Shown here: positions 25,687-32,756 of the stretch, in pieces
Layout of the letters: each line of letters opens with the position of its first letter
Position numbering within the stretch: the first letter of the stretch is position 1
DNA from: Candidatus Omnitrophota bacterium
GTDB lineage: Bacteria; Omnitrophota; Gorgyraeia; Gygaellales; Profunditerraquicolaceae
NCBI GenBank assembly: GCA_028717885.1
Contig: JAQUMX010000008.1
Span: 1 to 58,702, forward strand
Direction of reading: 5' to 3'
Length of the DNA: 58,702 nt
Made by a program: the position numbers and the translations under genes
The notes under the pieces: generated by a model
Told to the model about the DNA's origin: nothing
The model's input: only the letters and a program-made list of their open reading frames with translations
Databases searched by the model: none

Positions 25687-26548
25687 CTTAATTATTCTCT
25701 CAGGGTTCATTTGCGGCTGCACCTCTTCCACCACCCCCACATACCTAAAAGAAGATATTCCTAAGGCTGTCCAAGACATCTGTAAAAAAGAATACAAGAT
25801 CGACGTAGTAGTTAAGCAGATCGGCACCACTCTCTGGATTTACATGCCGGTTGGCCAATTACTGGAAAAGAACCCCCAAAAGTTTACGGAAAAATTTACC
25901 ATCCTCTCCGATGATGTACAATACCAGCAGAAATCATTCGAAATCACCTATCATATCAAACCGCACCCTGACAGAGAAAAGACTAATGATTATAAATACA
26001 GCAAAGACGTGCTGGATAAAGTAAACGACATCTGGATGGTCTTACGCCGGGTAATCTTCAGCACCGAGGCTTCAGATAAAGCCCCGCAGTTTTTTTATTT
26101 GGTAGTTGCGGATACAAAAAATACCTTTGATATTTTTGGCCAAAAATTCGGCCTGGAAATAGAACAGTTGACTTATTATCCGGATTTTAAAAAAGTTTTC
26201 TACGGACTGATCTCCATTACCGAATACCAGCACCGCAGCATCCAGGAATCGGATAAAATACCCGCCGAAGAAATTATCAACGATACGCAAGGCGAGCACC
26301 TAAAGTACCGAGAGATTACGATGGCGGAATTCCTGACCAAACAGATTAAACAGCGGCTGGAGCTAAAATTCGAAAAACCCGAAGTAGGCAGGAATATCGA
26401 TATCGATAAAGAAATCGAAAATCTCTCCAGCCTTACTTTAAAAATTTATGATTTTCGGGATTTTAATGAGGTGGAATTGCATAACCTGGCAACAAAGAAC
26501 CGGATTATTTTGAATCGCGCGGCAGTATTGGAAAAACCGATAGAATAA
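25637..26548 (+). CDS. Predicted lipoprotein, function unknown
   Basis: The 303-aa protein has a signal peptide (RAVLSLIILSGFICGC) with a lipidation Cys near residue 28. The mature part is hydrophilic, with no repeats that I recognise (KIDVVVKQIGTTLWIYMPVG). It starts 50 nt inside the FtsH-type gene, in another frame, with AAGAAGAG about 8 nt before the ATG. The overlap implies coupled translation and possibly a functional link with that protease. It is the only other plus-strand gene in this block and converges on purN, with their stops adjacent. Confidence 0.75.
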   Translation: MMKSKPSLRNLARAVLSLIILSGFICGCTSSTTPTYLKEDIPKAVQDICKKEYKIDVVVKQIGTTLWIYMPVGQLLEKNPQKFTEKFTILSDDVQYQQKSFEITYHIKPHPDREKTNDYKYSKDVLDKVNDIWMVLRRVIFSTEASDKAPQFFYLVVADTKNTFDIFGQKFGLEIEQLTYYPDFKKVFYGLISITEYQHRSIQESDKIPAEEIINDTQGEHLKYREITMAEFLTKQIKQRLELKFEKPEVGRNIDIDKEIENLSSLTLKIYDFRDFNEVELHNLATKNRIILNRAAVLEKPIE

Positions 26549-27145
26549 CTACTTTACTTTCCTTCCTTCGATCTTAAGCTTGCCTTCAATAAACAAACTG
26601 ATTGCTTTGGGATAAAGCTTATGCTCAATTTTATGGATCCTTTCTTCCAATGATTCTAAAGTATCGCCTTGCTTTATTTCTACCTCTTCCTGCAGGATAA
26701 TCGGGCCATGGTCCATTTTCTCATCGACAAAATGCACGGTTACGCCGGTTACTTTAACTCCGTAATCAAAAGCATCTTTAATTGCATGCCCGCCTTTAAA
26801 AGCAGGTAAAAGCGCCGGATGGATATTAATGATCTTATCTTTAAAACGGCCCACGAATTCCGGGCTTAAGATACGCATAAACCCGGCCATGGCTATTAAA
26901 TCGATTTTTTCTTCCTCTAAATGCCGGATGATCTGCGCCTCGAAATCTTTTTTAGCCGGAAAATCCTCTCTTTTTACCAGCACGGTTTTCACCGCTGCCC
27001 TTTTCGCCTTAGCCAATACGCCTGCGCCCGCAGTATCACAAACCAAAAGCGTAAGACTCGCTTTAATTCTTCCGCTTTTTACTGCCCGGGCAATTGCGCT
27101 AAAATTCGACCCTCTTCCTGAAGCAAAAACCGCTATTCTAACCAT
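26549..27145 (-). CDS. purN: Phosphoribosylglycinamide formyltransferase (folate-dependent)
   Basis: The 198-aa protein starts MVRIAVFASGRGSNFSAIAR at 27145, preceded by GGAGG at 5 nt. The open frame extends further upstream, but that part overlaps the MFS gene and has no homology. Catalytic motifs are INIHPALLPAFKG (Asn and His) and HFVDEKMDHGPII (Asp). It transfers formyl from 10-formyl-THF to GAR, consistent with the nearby glyA-derived one-carbon pathway. It overlaps the MFS gene by 13 nt. Confidence 0.95.
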   Translation of the reverse strand: MVRIAVFASGRGSNFSAIARAVKSGRIKASLTLLVCDTAGAGVLAKAKRAAVKTVLVKREDFPAKKDFEAQIIRHLEEEKIDLIAMAGFMRILSPEFVGRFKDKIINIHPALLPAFKGGHAIKDAFDYGVKVTGVTVHFVDEKMDHGPIILQEEVEIKQGDTLESLEERIHKIEHKLYPKAISLFIEGKLKIEGRKVK

Positions 27146-28386
27146 GGTATCCTCCGGTGATAAATCAGGCTGATAATCCCCACAATCCCGATAATACCGC
27201 CTACGGTAACTAAAATTAATACCGGCGCCACCCTTTCCGCTAAATAGCTGCTTAAGAGCATAAAAAGCAGGAAGCCTAAATGCATGACTATTTCTAAGGA
27301 GCTGAAAATTTTCCCGCGCATTTCGCTTTCGCTGGCATTGTGGATAATTGTATTCGAGGCGATCATAATCGGAGCAATCGACAAGCCCAGCCAAAACGCC
27401 AGCAACGCCGCCAGCTGAAAACTCGGATAACGTTCCAACATAGCAGCAAAGGCAATTAACATTACTCCGCTAAGAATCAGAGAAGTAAAAATACTTTTGT
27501 AATGGGAAACTCTCTGGCCAAAACGGCCATACAGTAAAGACCCTACAAACAAACCGATACCCAGGAACATCACCAATAACCCTAGGTCTTTAGTGATGGA
27601 ATTTAGGGTTTGCTGGACAAAAACGATGACTACTACATAAACCGAACCCAGGGCGGAAAACAGGACAAAGGTAATTGCCGCGGTGAACCTAATATCCTTT
27701 TTGCGCATAAAATAGAGGATGCCGTCTTTCATCTCGGCAAGCACAGATTTCCTGATTACCTCCACGATCTCTTTCCCCACTTCCTTGAAACCCAGATGGA
27801 TAGATGACCTGCGGGAAATAAAATATATGCAGGTTCCGGAAGCCAGAAAGCTAAAGGCATCCAGGTAAAAGCCGCCTCTGGCTTTGAGCCATTCTACGAT
27901 AATACCGCTCACGCCAAAGCCTAAAATTGCCGCGATCATTCCGGTAGTATTCACCAAAGAGTTAGCAATCAAGATATCCTTTTTATCTACCAGGTCAGGA
28001 ATAATCGACATCTTCGCAGGAACAAAAAAACGGCCGATAGAAAAAATTATAAAGACAATTAGATAGACGGGAATAAGGTTTTGCCGGTTTAAGAAGAAAA
28101 ATGGTATGGTAAAAACCAGGGCTGCCCGTAACAAATCGCTGATAAACATCGTACGGCGCCTGTCCCACCTGTCCACATAGGCACCGGCCAAAGGGCCAAT
28201 GATAAATACCGGGATTATCGTGAAAGAGAGGATTTTGGCAATATCCAGCGTAGACGTGCCTTCGCGCGAAGAGATAAAAGCAATCAGTGCCATCTGGTCG
28301 AGCCTGTCTCCTACCTGAGAAATAATCTGGCCCACCCAGAGTAAAAAGAAATTACGGTTTTTGAGGACCTTGGTAAATTTAGTCAT
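27133..28386 (-). CDS. MFS transporter (MFS_3 / EntS-like efflux type)
   Basis: The 417-aa protein has about 12 membrane segments. Its start FTKVLKNRNFFLLWVGQIIS, followed by DRLDQMALIAF, and the loop AGAYVDRWDRRRTMFISDLL are typical of the MFS_3 subgroup, which includes the enterobactin exporter EntS and macrolide efflux pumps. The substrate is unknown. It shares a transcript with purN downstream, with a 13-nt overlap, though no functional link is evident. Confidence 0.87.
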   Translation of the reverse strand: MTKFTKVLKNRNFFLLWVGQIISQVGDRLDQMALIAFISSREGTSTLDIAKILSFTIIPVFIIGPLAGAYVDRWDRRRTMFISDLLRAALVFTIPFFFLNRQNLIPVYLIVFIIFSIGRFFVPAKMSIIPDLVDKKDILIANSLVNTTGMIAAILGFGVSGIIVEWLKARGGFYLDAFSFLASGTCIYFISRRSSIHLGFKEVGKEIVEVIRKSVLAEMKDGILYFMRKKDIRFTAAITFVLFSALGSVYVVVIVFVQQTLNSITKDLGLLVMFLGIGLFVGSLLYGRFGQRVSHYKSIFTSLILSGVMLIAFAAMLERYPSFQLAALLAFWLGLSIAPIMIASNTIIHNASESEMRGKIFSSLEIVMHLGFLLFMLLSSYLAERVAPVLILVTVGGIIGIVGIISLIYHRRIPWLE

Positions 28387-28393
28387 AAAATAA

Positions 28394-28466
28394 AGCCGAT
28401 GAGTGGGATCGAACCACCGACCCGCGCTTTACGAAAGCGCTGCTCTACCAACTGAGCTACATCGGC
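28394..28466 (-). tRNA. tRNA-Thr (CGU)
   Basis: Acceptor arms GCCGATG and CATCGGC pair fully. The D-arm is TAGCTCAGTTGGTAGAGC and the anticodon stem-loop is GCGCT-TTCGTAA-AGCGC, reading ACG codons. The T-arm GGTGG-TTCGATC-CCACT is normal. CCA is not encoded, so the CCA-adding enzyme is required. Confidence 0.95.
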
Positions 28467-28520
28467 AATTTCGCTTTATTATACCAATTCTTTATCAATA
28501 GTCAACCCGTAAAAAATCAG

Positions 28521-28548
28521 TTGACAAGATAAAAAAAGATGTTATATT
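28521..28548 (+). promoter_or_regulatory. Promoter of the cold-shock gene
   Basis: TTGACA (28521-28526) and TATATT (28543-28548) have a 16-nt spacer. Transcription should start near 28555, giving a 200-nt leader, typical of cold-shock genes. Confidence 0.65.
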
Positions 28549-28599
28549 ACAAATGGTTGGAACAGTTTTAGAAGGAGTAAGGAAATTTGCACTTTAATA

Positions 28600-28645
28600 C
28601 CGTAAAGCCAGAAAAAGTTTGATTTAAGCGCTTTACGGTTTTTTT
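28600..28645 (+). terminator. Terminator-like hairpin inside the csp leader (possible attenuator)
   Basis: CCGTAAAGC (28600-28608) pairs with GCTTTACGG (28630-28638), followed by seven T. Transcription from the promoter at 28521 would stop about 90 nt in unless antiterminated. Further hairpins GAATCCGCC/GGCGGATTC (about 28651-28679) and GCAC.TATAATTTAC/GTAAATTAT.TGC (about 28683-28723) fill the rest of the leader. Confidence 0.6.
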
Positions 28646-28754
28646 GTGCCAAGAATCCGCCAAAAAAGCGGCGGATTCAATTCGCACTTATAATTTACTC
28701 ACACTGCGTGTTCGTAAATTATGTGCTCTATTCGAAGGGGGTGAACTGTAACAA

Positions 28755-28955
28755 ATGGCGAAAGGTAAAGTAAAGTGGTTTTCAAATCAAAAGGGATACG
28801 GCTTTATCACGCGCGAAGATGGCAAGGACGTGTTCGTGCATTTTAGCGCAATTAAAGGAGACGGTTATAAATCCTTAGCTGAAGGTGACGAAGTCGAATT
28901 CGAAGTTACTCAAGGCCCTAAAGGCGAGCAAGCAAGCAACGTAACTAAAGCTTAA
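28755..28955 (+). CDS. Cold-shock domain protein (CspA family)
   Basis: The 66-aa single-domain protein is [18 protein letters not shown] at its start, with RNP1 KGYGFI (13-18) and RNP2 VFVHF (27-31). It binds single-stranded RNA/DNA and melts RNA structure at low temperature. GAAGGGGGTG precedes the ATG by about 11 nt. The gene is monocistronic, with a 200-nt leader containing strong hairpins and a terminator after it. Confidence 0.97.
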   Translation: MAKGKVKWFSNQKGYGFITREDGKDVFVHFSAIKGDGYKSLAEGDEVEFEVTQGPKGEQASNVTKA

Positions 28956-28967
28956 GACGATAATTAT

Positions 28968-28998
28968 GCACCCGGCCATAGCTGATTGGCCGGTGTGC
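28968..28998 (+). repeat. Dispersed palindromic repeat, copy 3
   Basis: GCACCCGGCC and GGCCGGTGTGC pair around the loop ATAGCTGATT. This copy lies downstream of the csp gene, in the same orientation relative to its loop as copy 1 has on the minus strand. Confidence 0.7.
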
Positions 28999-29014
28999 CG
29001 TTTTCTACGGCAAA

Positions 29015-29048
29015 AAAACCCCGCTGCTGTTTAAAGCAGCGGGGTTTT
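29015..29048. terminator. Bidirectional terminator between csp and the secreted-protein gene
   Basis: AAAACCCCGCTGCT pairs with AGCAGCGGGGTTTT around GTTTAA-type loop bases, with T-runs in both directions. It serves two convergent genes. Confidence 0.88.
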
Positions 29049-29068
29049 GTTTTTACCTAAAATGTTGT

Positions 29069-30175
29069 TTAAGGATTATAAGAATCTGGATCCGGGTAAT
29101 TGCTTGCTCGTTGCGCTGCTTCACGCCGTATCGCATCGAAATTCGCATTATTACGGGCTTGCGTATCTTCACGCAGGCCATCACTCATCATATCGGTTTC
29201 CTGCTGAGTATACTCTTGAGCACGGGTTATTGCGGCAGGAATTGCCTGATTCGGAGTCTGGCCATTAGCAATATCAGCCTGATATTGCGCATCATCTGCC
29301 GGATTAAATACTGTTACCGGCCTTTCCTCGTATATAGGTAATCCCGCTGCCCATTGGCCATTGGCGGAAACATCTATCAATTCCGGGACAGTACTGAGCG
29401 ACCCCGGATCTTCTAACGGTGGTTCCGGTTCCGGGGGCTTAATTATTCCAAAGGCATTAGAAGTATCGGTTCTGCCGTCACTGGCTAACCTGTTTACTTC
29501 TCCGATAGTAACATCTTTATATCCGGCACCCCACTCAGCATCGGCCATATTTTGCCCGGGCTTAAGGAACGCTACATTTACGGTTAATCCTTCTGCGTGA
29601 ATATTAGGGCCTTCCCCGCCGGTAGGTATCGCAATACGATTTTGTACATTTCCCTCTGTGTCTCTTACTATCTCTTCCGTACTCCACGTATCACCTTCGC
29701 CATAAGTTGCATTAGCGGTCTGGCGGGTTAATTGATATTCCTTACCCGTACCAGGATCGAATACCTGAATCGCAGCCATAGTGTCGCCACTTTTAAAACG
29801 ATCCATTGTTCCGGTATATCCCTGTTGCCCCATAAGAGTAGCATCCTCAGCTGCGCGTTCAGTAGAAAGCTGCGCTTGAGAATCTGCAAAAGCAGCGGTG
29901 TCTATCTGATGGTCCAGGTCAGACGAACGCTCGTTTAGACGTTCATCGAAAACATCGGAAATTGGCTCCTGATCAGACCAAAACGATTCGTCATTCCAGA
30001 AATCGTAATCATCATAATACTCATCATCTGTGCCATCTGCCGAATCAGGTACCGATAAGTCTACTTCGGCTGAATCTTGAGCGTAGGAATTGTCGGTAAA
30101 GATAAACCCAAAAATAACGAAAAACACTGTAATGATGCCTAAAGCTAACCAATGACCCGTGGCCTTGTATTCCAT
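29069..30175 (-). CDS. Hypothetical secreted or membrane-anchored acidic protein
   Basis: The 368-aa protein has an N-terminal hydrophobic segment (residues 9-27) ending in NSYAQD, a likely signal peptidase site. It is followed by an Asp/Tyr/Trp-rich stretch (DDEYYDDYDFWNDESFW near 51-67). The middle includes FKSGDTMAAIQVFDPGTGKE. The C-terminal third is Gln/Asn/Ala-rich, with many ARNNANF-like words and a final YPDPDSYNP. No known domain is apparent. GGAGGAG precedes the ATG, and a TTGAAA-16-TATACT promoter lies upstream. It is a single-gene unit bounded by terminators. Confidence 0.7.
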   Translation of the reverse strand: MEYKATGHWLALGIITVFFVIFGFIFTDNSYAQDSAEVDLSVPDSADGTDDEYYDDYDFWNDESFWSDQEPISDVFDERLNERSSDLDHQIDTAAFADSQAQLSTERAAEDATLMGQQGYTGTMDRFKSGDTMAAIQVFDPGTGKEYQLTRQTANATYGEGDTWSTEEIVRDTEGNVQNRIAIPTGGEGPNIHAEGLTVNVAFLKPGQNMADAEWGAGYKDVTIGEVNRLASDGRTDTSNAFGIIKPPEPEPPLEDPGSLSTVPELIDVSANGQWAAGLPIYEERPVTVFNPADDAQYQADIANGQTPNQAIPAAITRAQEYTQQETDMMSDGLREDTQARNNANFDAIRREAAQRASNYPDPDSYNP

Positions 30176-30227
30176 TTTCTCCTCCTGTTTTTAAAATTTT
30201 ATTCTCTTATCCGTGGCTTGTGCAAGA

Positions 30228-30255
30228 AGTATATCATCTGTCAAGCCCCTTTCAA
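30228..30255 (-). promoter_or_regulatory. Promoter of the secreted acidic protein gene
   Basis: On the minus strand TTGAAA (30250-30255) and TATACT (30228-30233) have a 16-nt spacer. Confidence 0.6.
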
Positions 30256-30294
30256 GAGAGGATAGGCCAAAAAAAGAAAACGGTTTCATAGTAA

Positions 30295-30333
30295 ATAAAA
30301 AAGGCAGCTCTTATTTTTCTTTAAGAACTGCCT
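30295..30333 (-). terminator. Terminator after the cupin cassette and tRNA remnant C
   Basis: On the minus strand AGGCAGTTCTTA pairs with TAAGAGCTGCCT (one G-U) and is followed by TTTTTT. Other than this, remnant C and the promoter at 30228, the 313-nt gap 30176-30488 holds only short AT-rich hairpins. Confidence 0.75.
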
Positions 30334-30342
30334 CTTAAAACA

Positions 30343-30361
30343 AATGCCGAGGGAGGGAATC
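30343..30361 (-). repeat. tRNA-Phe 3'-end remnant C
   Basis: The 19-nt match to the tRNA-Phe 3' end and its flank (plus-strand AATGCCGAGGGAGGGAATC) is identical to 34801-34819 in the intact gene. The similarity stops abruptly after the T-loop side. Confidence 0.7.
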
Positions 30362-30488
30362 AAATATAACTCCCCCTAACTTCTCATATTATCAACAGAT
30401 TTGTAAATCTTCAAGCATTTTGTGCCGTTAATGTGGCAATAATTTATCTCAAAACGTTGGCGAACTTGCAACAAAAGCAAGATTCCTG

Positions 30489-30887
30489 CTATTCTGTAAC
30501 CCTACCGTCAAACTCTTGGTCATTAGCTTCGGCTTCTTCCTTGGTTTGCCGGACTATGCCGTCTTTGTGATGTGCTGGAGAATAGATGGTGTACAGTTTC
30601 AATTCCTTTGAATCCGATATATTGATGATATTATGCTTTGCTCCTGCTGGTACAATTACCGCTATGCCGTCGCCGACTTCATATTCGTTACCATCAATAA
30701 TTACTTTACCAAGACCTTCCTCAAAACGGAAGAATTGATCATTTTCCGCATGTGTTTCCATTCCGATTTCTTCTTTTGGGCGAAGGCTCATCAGCACCAA
30801 TTGGCTATGCTTTCCGGTGTATAACACTTTACGAAACTTGCTGTTTTCTAAAGTGTCTTTTTCGATATTCCCTCTAAATCCTTTCAT
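30489..30887 (-). CDS. Small cupin-domain protein
   Basis: The 132-aa protein fits a single cupin_2 barrel. The first conserved motif is IGMETHAENDQFFRFEEGLG (His and Glu ligands) and the second is VPAGAKHNIIN (last His). Such proteins bind a metal and act as isomerases, dioxygenases or sensors; this one cannot be assigned further. It is the last gene of the DUF134-led cassette, 70 nt after the DsrE-like gene, with AGGAGG before its start. Confidence 0.85.
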   Translation of the reverse strand: MKGFRGNIEKDTLENSKFRKVLYTGKHSQLVLMSLRPKEEIGMETHAENDQFFRFEEGLGKVIIDGNEYEVGDGIAVIVPAGAKHNIINISDSKELKLYTIYSPAHHKDGIVRQTKEEAEANDQEFDGRVTE

Positions 30888-30957
30888 AACTATTTCCTCC
30901 TTTTCTTAGCCCGAGATAACTTCTTCACACACCATAAAGATTGTGGCACCGAACATT

Positions 30958-31278
30958 TCAAAATGTTACGACTTTGTCACTCTCTTTGATAATTTCATAC
31001 ATATCCTTCATCGTATTGATTGGGCACATTTCGGTTCCTTCCTGATTGCGAGATTTAATACAGGTGCCGCAGGCAAGTATTTTCCCGCCTCCCTGTAAAA
31101 GTTTCTCAGCCTGCTCAATGGTGTTGAATTTATCCGTGCTTATTTTCTGATACTCAACGCCCTTACCGGTCAAAAATACCTTCGCTTCATCTTTCTGCCC
31201 AAGGCAAAAATTCGCATAACGCAAAGCATTCCAACAAGTCTCAGCATCATTAGTTGAAATCACCACTCCTATTTTCAT
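30958..31278 (-). CDS. DsrE-like sulfur-relay family protein
   Basis: The 106-aa protein begins MKIGVVISTNDAETCWNALR, preceded by AGGAGG at 6 nt. An upstream in-frame ATG is possible but lacks a ribosome-binding site. Cysteines at ILACGTCIKSRN match the conserved position that carries persulfide in DsrE/YchN-type proteins. It may relay sulfur or sense redox state. It lies 11 nt after the NifX-like gene in the DUF134 cassette. Confidence 0.8.
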   Translation of the reverse strand: MKIGVVISTNDAETCWNALRYANFCLGQKDEAKVFLTGKGVEYQKISTDKFNTIEQAEKLLQGGGKILACGTCIKSRNQEGTEMCPINTMKDMYEIIKESDKVVTF

Positions 31279-31289
31279 TTGAATCCTCC

Positions 31290-31655
31290 TTAATGGCAAC
31301 CGTGCTGCGCGCAGGCATTCTGAACAGTTATTTCCTCAAGCCCGCCTTTGGTGAACTGACTTACAATATCAGCAACTGTTCCCGGGATAGCTCGATAAGC
31401 CTTGACCCCGCCTTCATTAAGTTTCTGAACAGCCCGGGCGCCCATTCCACCGGTAACCACAGCGTCAACCTTCTTACCAGACAAAGCTCCCATCGGATGG
31501 CACATACCGTGCGCATGATGTTGATTTGCATTGTTGATGATCTCTACGGAATCTTTCTCTGTGTCAATGATGGTGAAATACGGCGCGCTACCAAAATGAC
31601 CATAAACCTCCGCCTTCTTCCCTTCATTTGTCTCTGTTGGAATACACAATTTCAT
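31290..31655 (-). CDS. Dinitrogenase iron-molybdenum cofactor biosynthesis-like protein (NifX/NafY family)
   Basis: The 121-aa protein shows MKLCIPTETNEGKKAEVYGH, the family start with FGSAPYFTIID. VVTGGMGARAVQKLNEGGVK follows, with a His/Cys-rich loop (ANQHHAHGMCHPMG) and tail (CAQHGCH). These proteins bind metal clusters. Stand-alone copies outside nitrogen-fixation clusters are common in anaerobes, often beside DUF134 genes. No nif genes are present, so a metal-cluster or redox role is more likely than nitrogenase maturation. Confidence 0.87.
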   Translation of the reverse strand: MKLCIPTETNEGKKAEVYGHFGSAPYFTIIDTEKDSVEIINNANQHHAHGMCHPMGALSGKKVDAVVTGGMGARAVQKLNEGGVKAYRAIPGTVADIVSQFTKGGLEEITVQNACAQHGCH

Positions 31656-32266
31656 TTTACCGCTCCTTTCTGTGCAATAAATACATCTTGGTATCGAGTG
31701 CTTTCTTGTTTAACATCAAAATCATTTTTGGTTAAATAAGTTTTGAAGCCACCTAAAGTAATCTCGCTTACTTCATGTTTGCGCCCTTCAAGAGCGTGGA
31801 TTTTATCCATTATCATTAACCCTTCTGTGGTAAAATCGCTTACAATAAGCTTCCCCTTAAAAGTAAGCAAACGGATTAATTCATCAAGGACTTTATAGGG
31901 ATTTATAAGATGGTGGAATGTGTTTATTGAAAAGACAACATCAAAGCTCTTATCCTCAAAACTCAAAGATTCGCCATTTTCTATGCGGAAATCAACTAAA
32001 TGATCTAAACCGAAATACTTAAGATTCAGCTTTGCAAATGCCTGTTCAGTCTCTGAAATATCAAAGGTTGTAAAATGGTATCCTGCTTTTGCCAGTTCAA
32101 GCGCAAAATGCCCCTTTCCTGTTCCGGCTTCCAAAATATTGCCTTGAATAGGCTCGGCCTGTTTAATTATAAAAGCCCGTTCCCTATCGATATCATAGCC
32201 GAAACTTTTATACAATTCTTTTCTGGCTAAATACTTTTCGTGATTATCCGTAACTTCTCTTTCCAT
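31652..32266 (-). CDS. Class I SAM-dependent methyltransferase
   Basis: The 204-aa protein has motif I ILEAGTGKGHFALELAKAGY near 44-63, motif II-like TTFDISE, and SFDVVFSINTFHHL near 107-120. It fits the Methyltransf_11/25 group. The substrate is unknown. It overlaps the NifX-like gene by 4 nt and follows the DUF134 regulator by 3 nt, so it is a core member of the cassette. Confidence 0.85.
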   Translation of the reverse strand: MEREVTDNHEKYLARKELYKSFGYDIDRERAFIIKQAEPIQGNILEAGTGKGHFALELAKAGYHFTTFDISETEQAFAKLNLKYFGLDHLVDFRIENGESLSFEDKSFDVVFSINTFHHLINPYKVLDELIRLLTFKGKLIVSDFTTEGLMIMDKIHALEGRKHEVSEITLGGFKTYLTKNDFDVKQESTRYQDVFIAQKGAVK

Positions 32267-32269
32267 ATA

Positions 32270-32566
32270 TTAATTAACCCTTTTTACTACTCCGCCCTCA
32301 ATCTTCAAAGCTTTAGCGTTTAACAAAACATCTGCTATTTTCTTATGAGCTGAATTTATAATATTGCCGAAGGTCTGCCTTGAGATATTCATTTTCTCCG
32401 CGGCATCTTCTTGGTATAACCCTTCCCAATCCGCAAGCCTCACCGCTTCTAGCTCATCCAGAGTTAGGGTTACCTCTTCAAGCATATCCACGGGAATACC
32501 GCGCGGTTTAAAATAATTAGTATCGGGCTTACAGCGTATCCTTCTACATCTACATGGCCTGGGCAT
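32270..32566 (-). CDS. DUF134 family DNA-binding regulator
   Basis: The 98-aa protein begins MPRPCRCRRIRCKPDTNYFK, with clustered cysteines, and continues VTLTLDELEAVRLADWEGLY and then MNISRQTFGNIINSAHKKIA. That last segment is a sigma-70 region 4-like helix-turn-helix. DUF134 proteins commonly accompany NifX-like genes and are thought to regulate them. It is the first gene of the cassette, and a 20-bp palindrome overlaps its promoter, which suggests self-control. Confidence 0.9.
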   Translation of the reverse strand: MPRPCRCRRIRCKPDTNYFKPRGIPVDMLEEVTLTLDELEAVRLADWEGLYQEDAAEKMNISRQTFGNIINSAHKKIADVLLNAKALKIEGGVVKRVN

Positions 32567-32581
32567 GTACTTTCCTTTTAG

Positions 32582-32626
32582 TTATTGGCATATGCTAATA
32601 ATATAACGCCGTTTAATTCTTGTCAA
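32582..32626 (-). promoter_or_regulatory. Promoter and candidate DUF134 operator
   Basis: On the minus strand TTGACA (32621-32626) and TATTAT (32598-32603) have a 17-nt spacer. A near-perfect palindrome TTATTGGCATATGCTAATAA (32582-32601, plus strand) overlaps the -10 and start region, the usual place for a repressor site. Confidence 0.6.
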
Positions 32627-32652
32627 GAGTATTTTATTCGATTTATAAAAAC

Positions 32653-32686
32653 AAAAAAGAGGAACCTATACAGGTCCCTCTTTTTT
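32653..32686. terminator. Terminator next to tRNA remnant B
   Basis: AAAAAAGAGGAACCT pairs with AGGTCCCTCTTTTTT (one mismatch) around ATAC. T-runs lie on both strands. It ends transcription from the glycosyltransferase side before the DUF134 promoter. Confidence 0.8.
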
Positions 32687-32694
32687 AATAATTT

Positions 32695-32738
32695 GCCGAG
32701 GGAGGGAATCGGCCCCCCCACGCCGGCCTTTTTACTTG
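32695..32738 (-). pseudogene. tRNA-Phe remnant B (3' half)
   Basis: About 40 nt match the intact tRNA-Phe from the acceptor 3' strand through the T-arm to the anticodon stem (plus-strand GCCGAGGGAGGGAATCGG, then the C-run and ACGCCGGCCTTTT). The anticodon loop then changes and the 5' half is missing. The T-loop is further altered (GCCGATT). Confidence 0.75.
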
Positions 32739-32756
32739 GCCGGGCTTTATATTTCG

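Noticed and set aside
27146-27394. N-terminal extension of PurN
   Set aside because: The open frame continues upstream but lies over the MFS gene in another frame. A GGAGG site and family alignment place the start at 27145.
31290-31655. Nitrogen-fixation gene
   Set aside because: The NifX/NafY-like domain is common in anaerobes outside nif clusters, and no nifHDKENB gene is present here.
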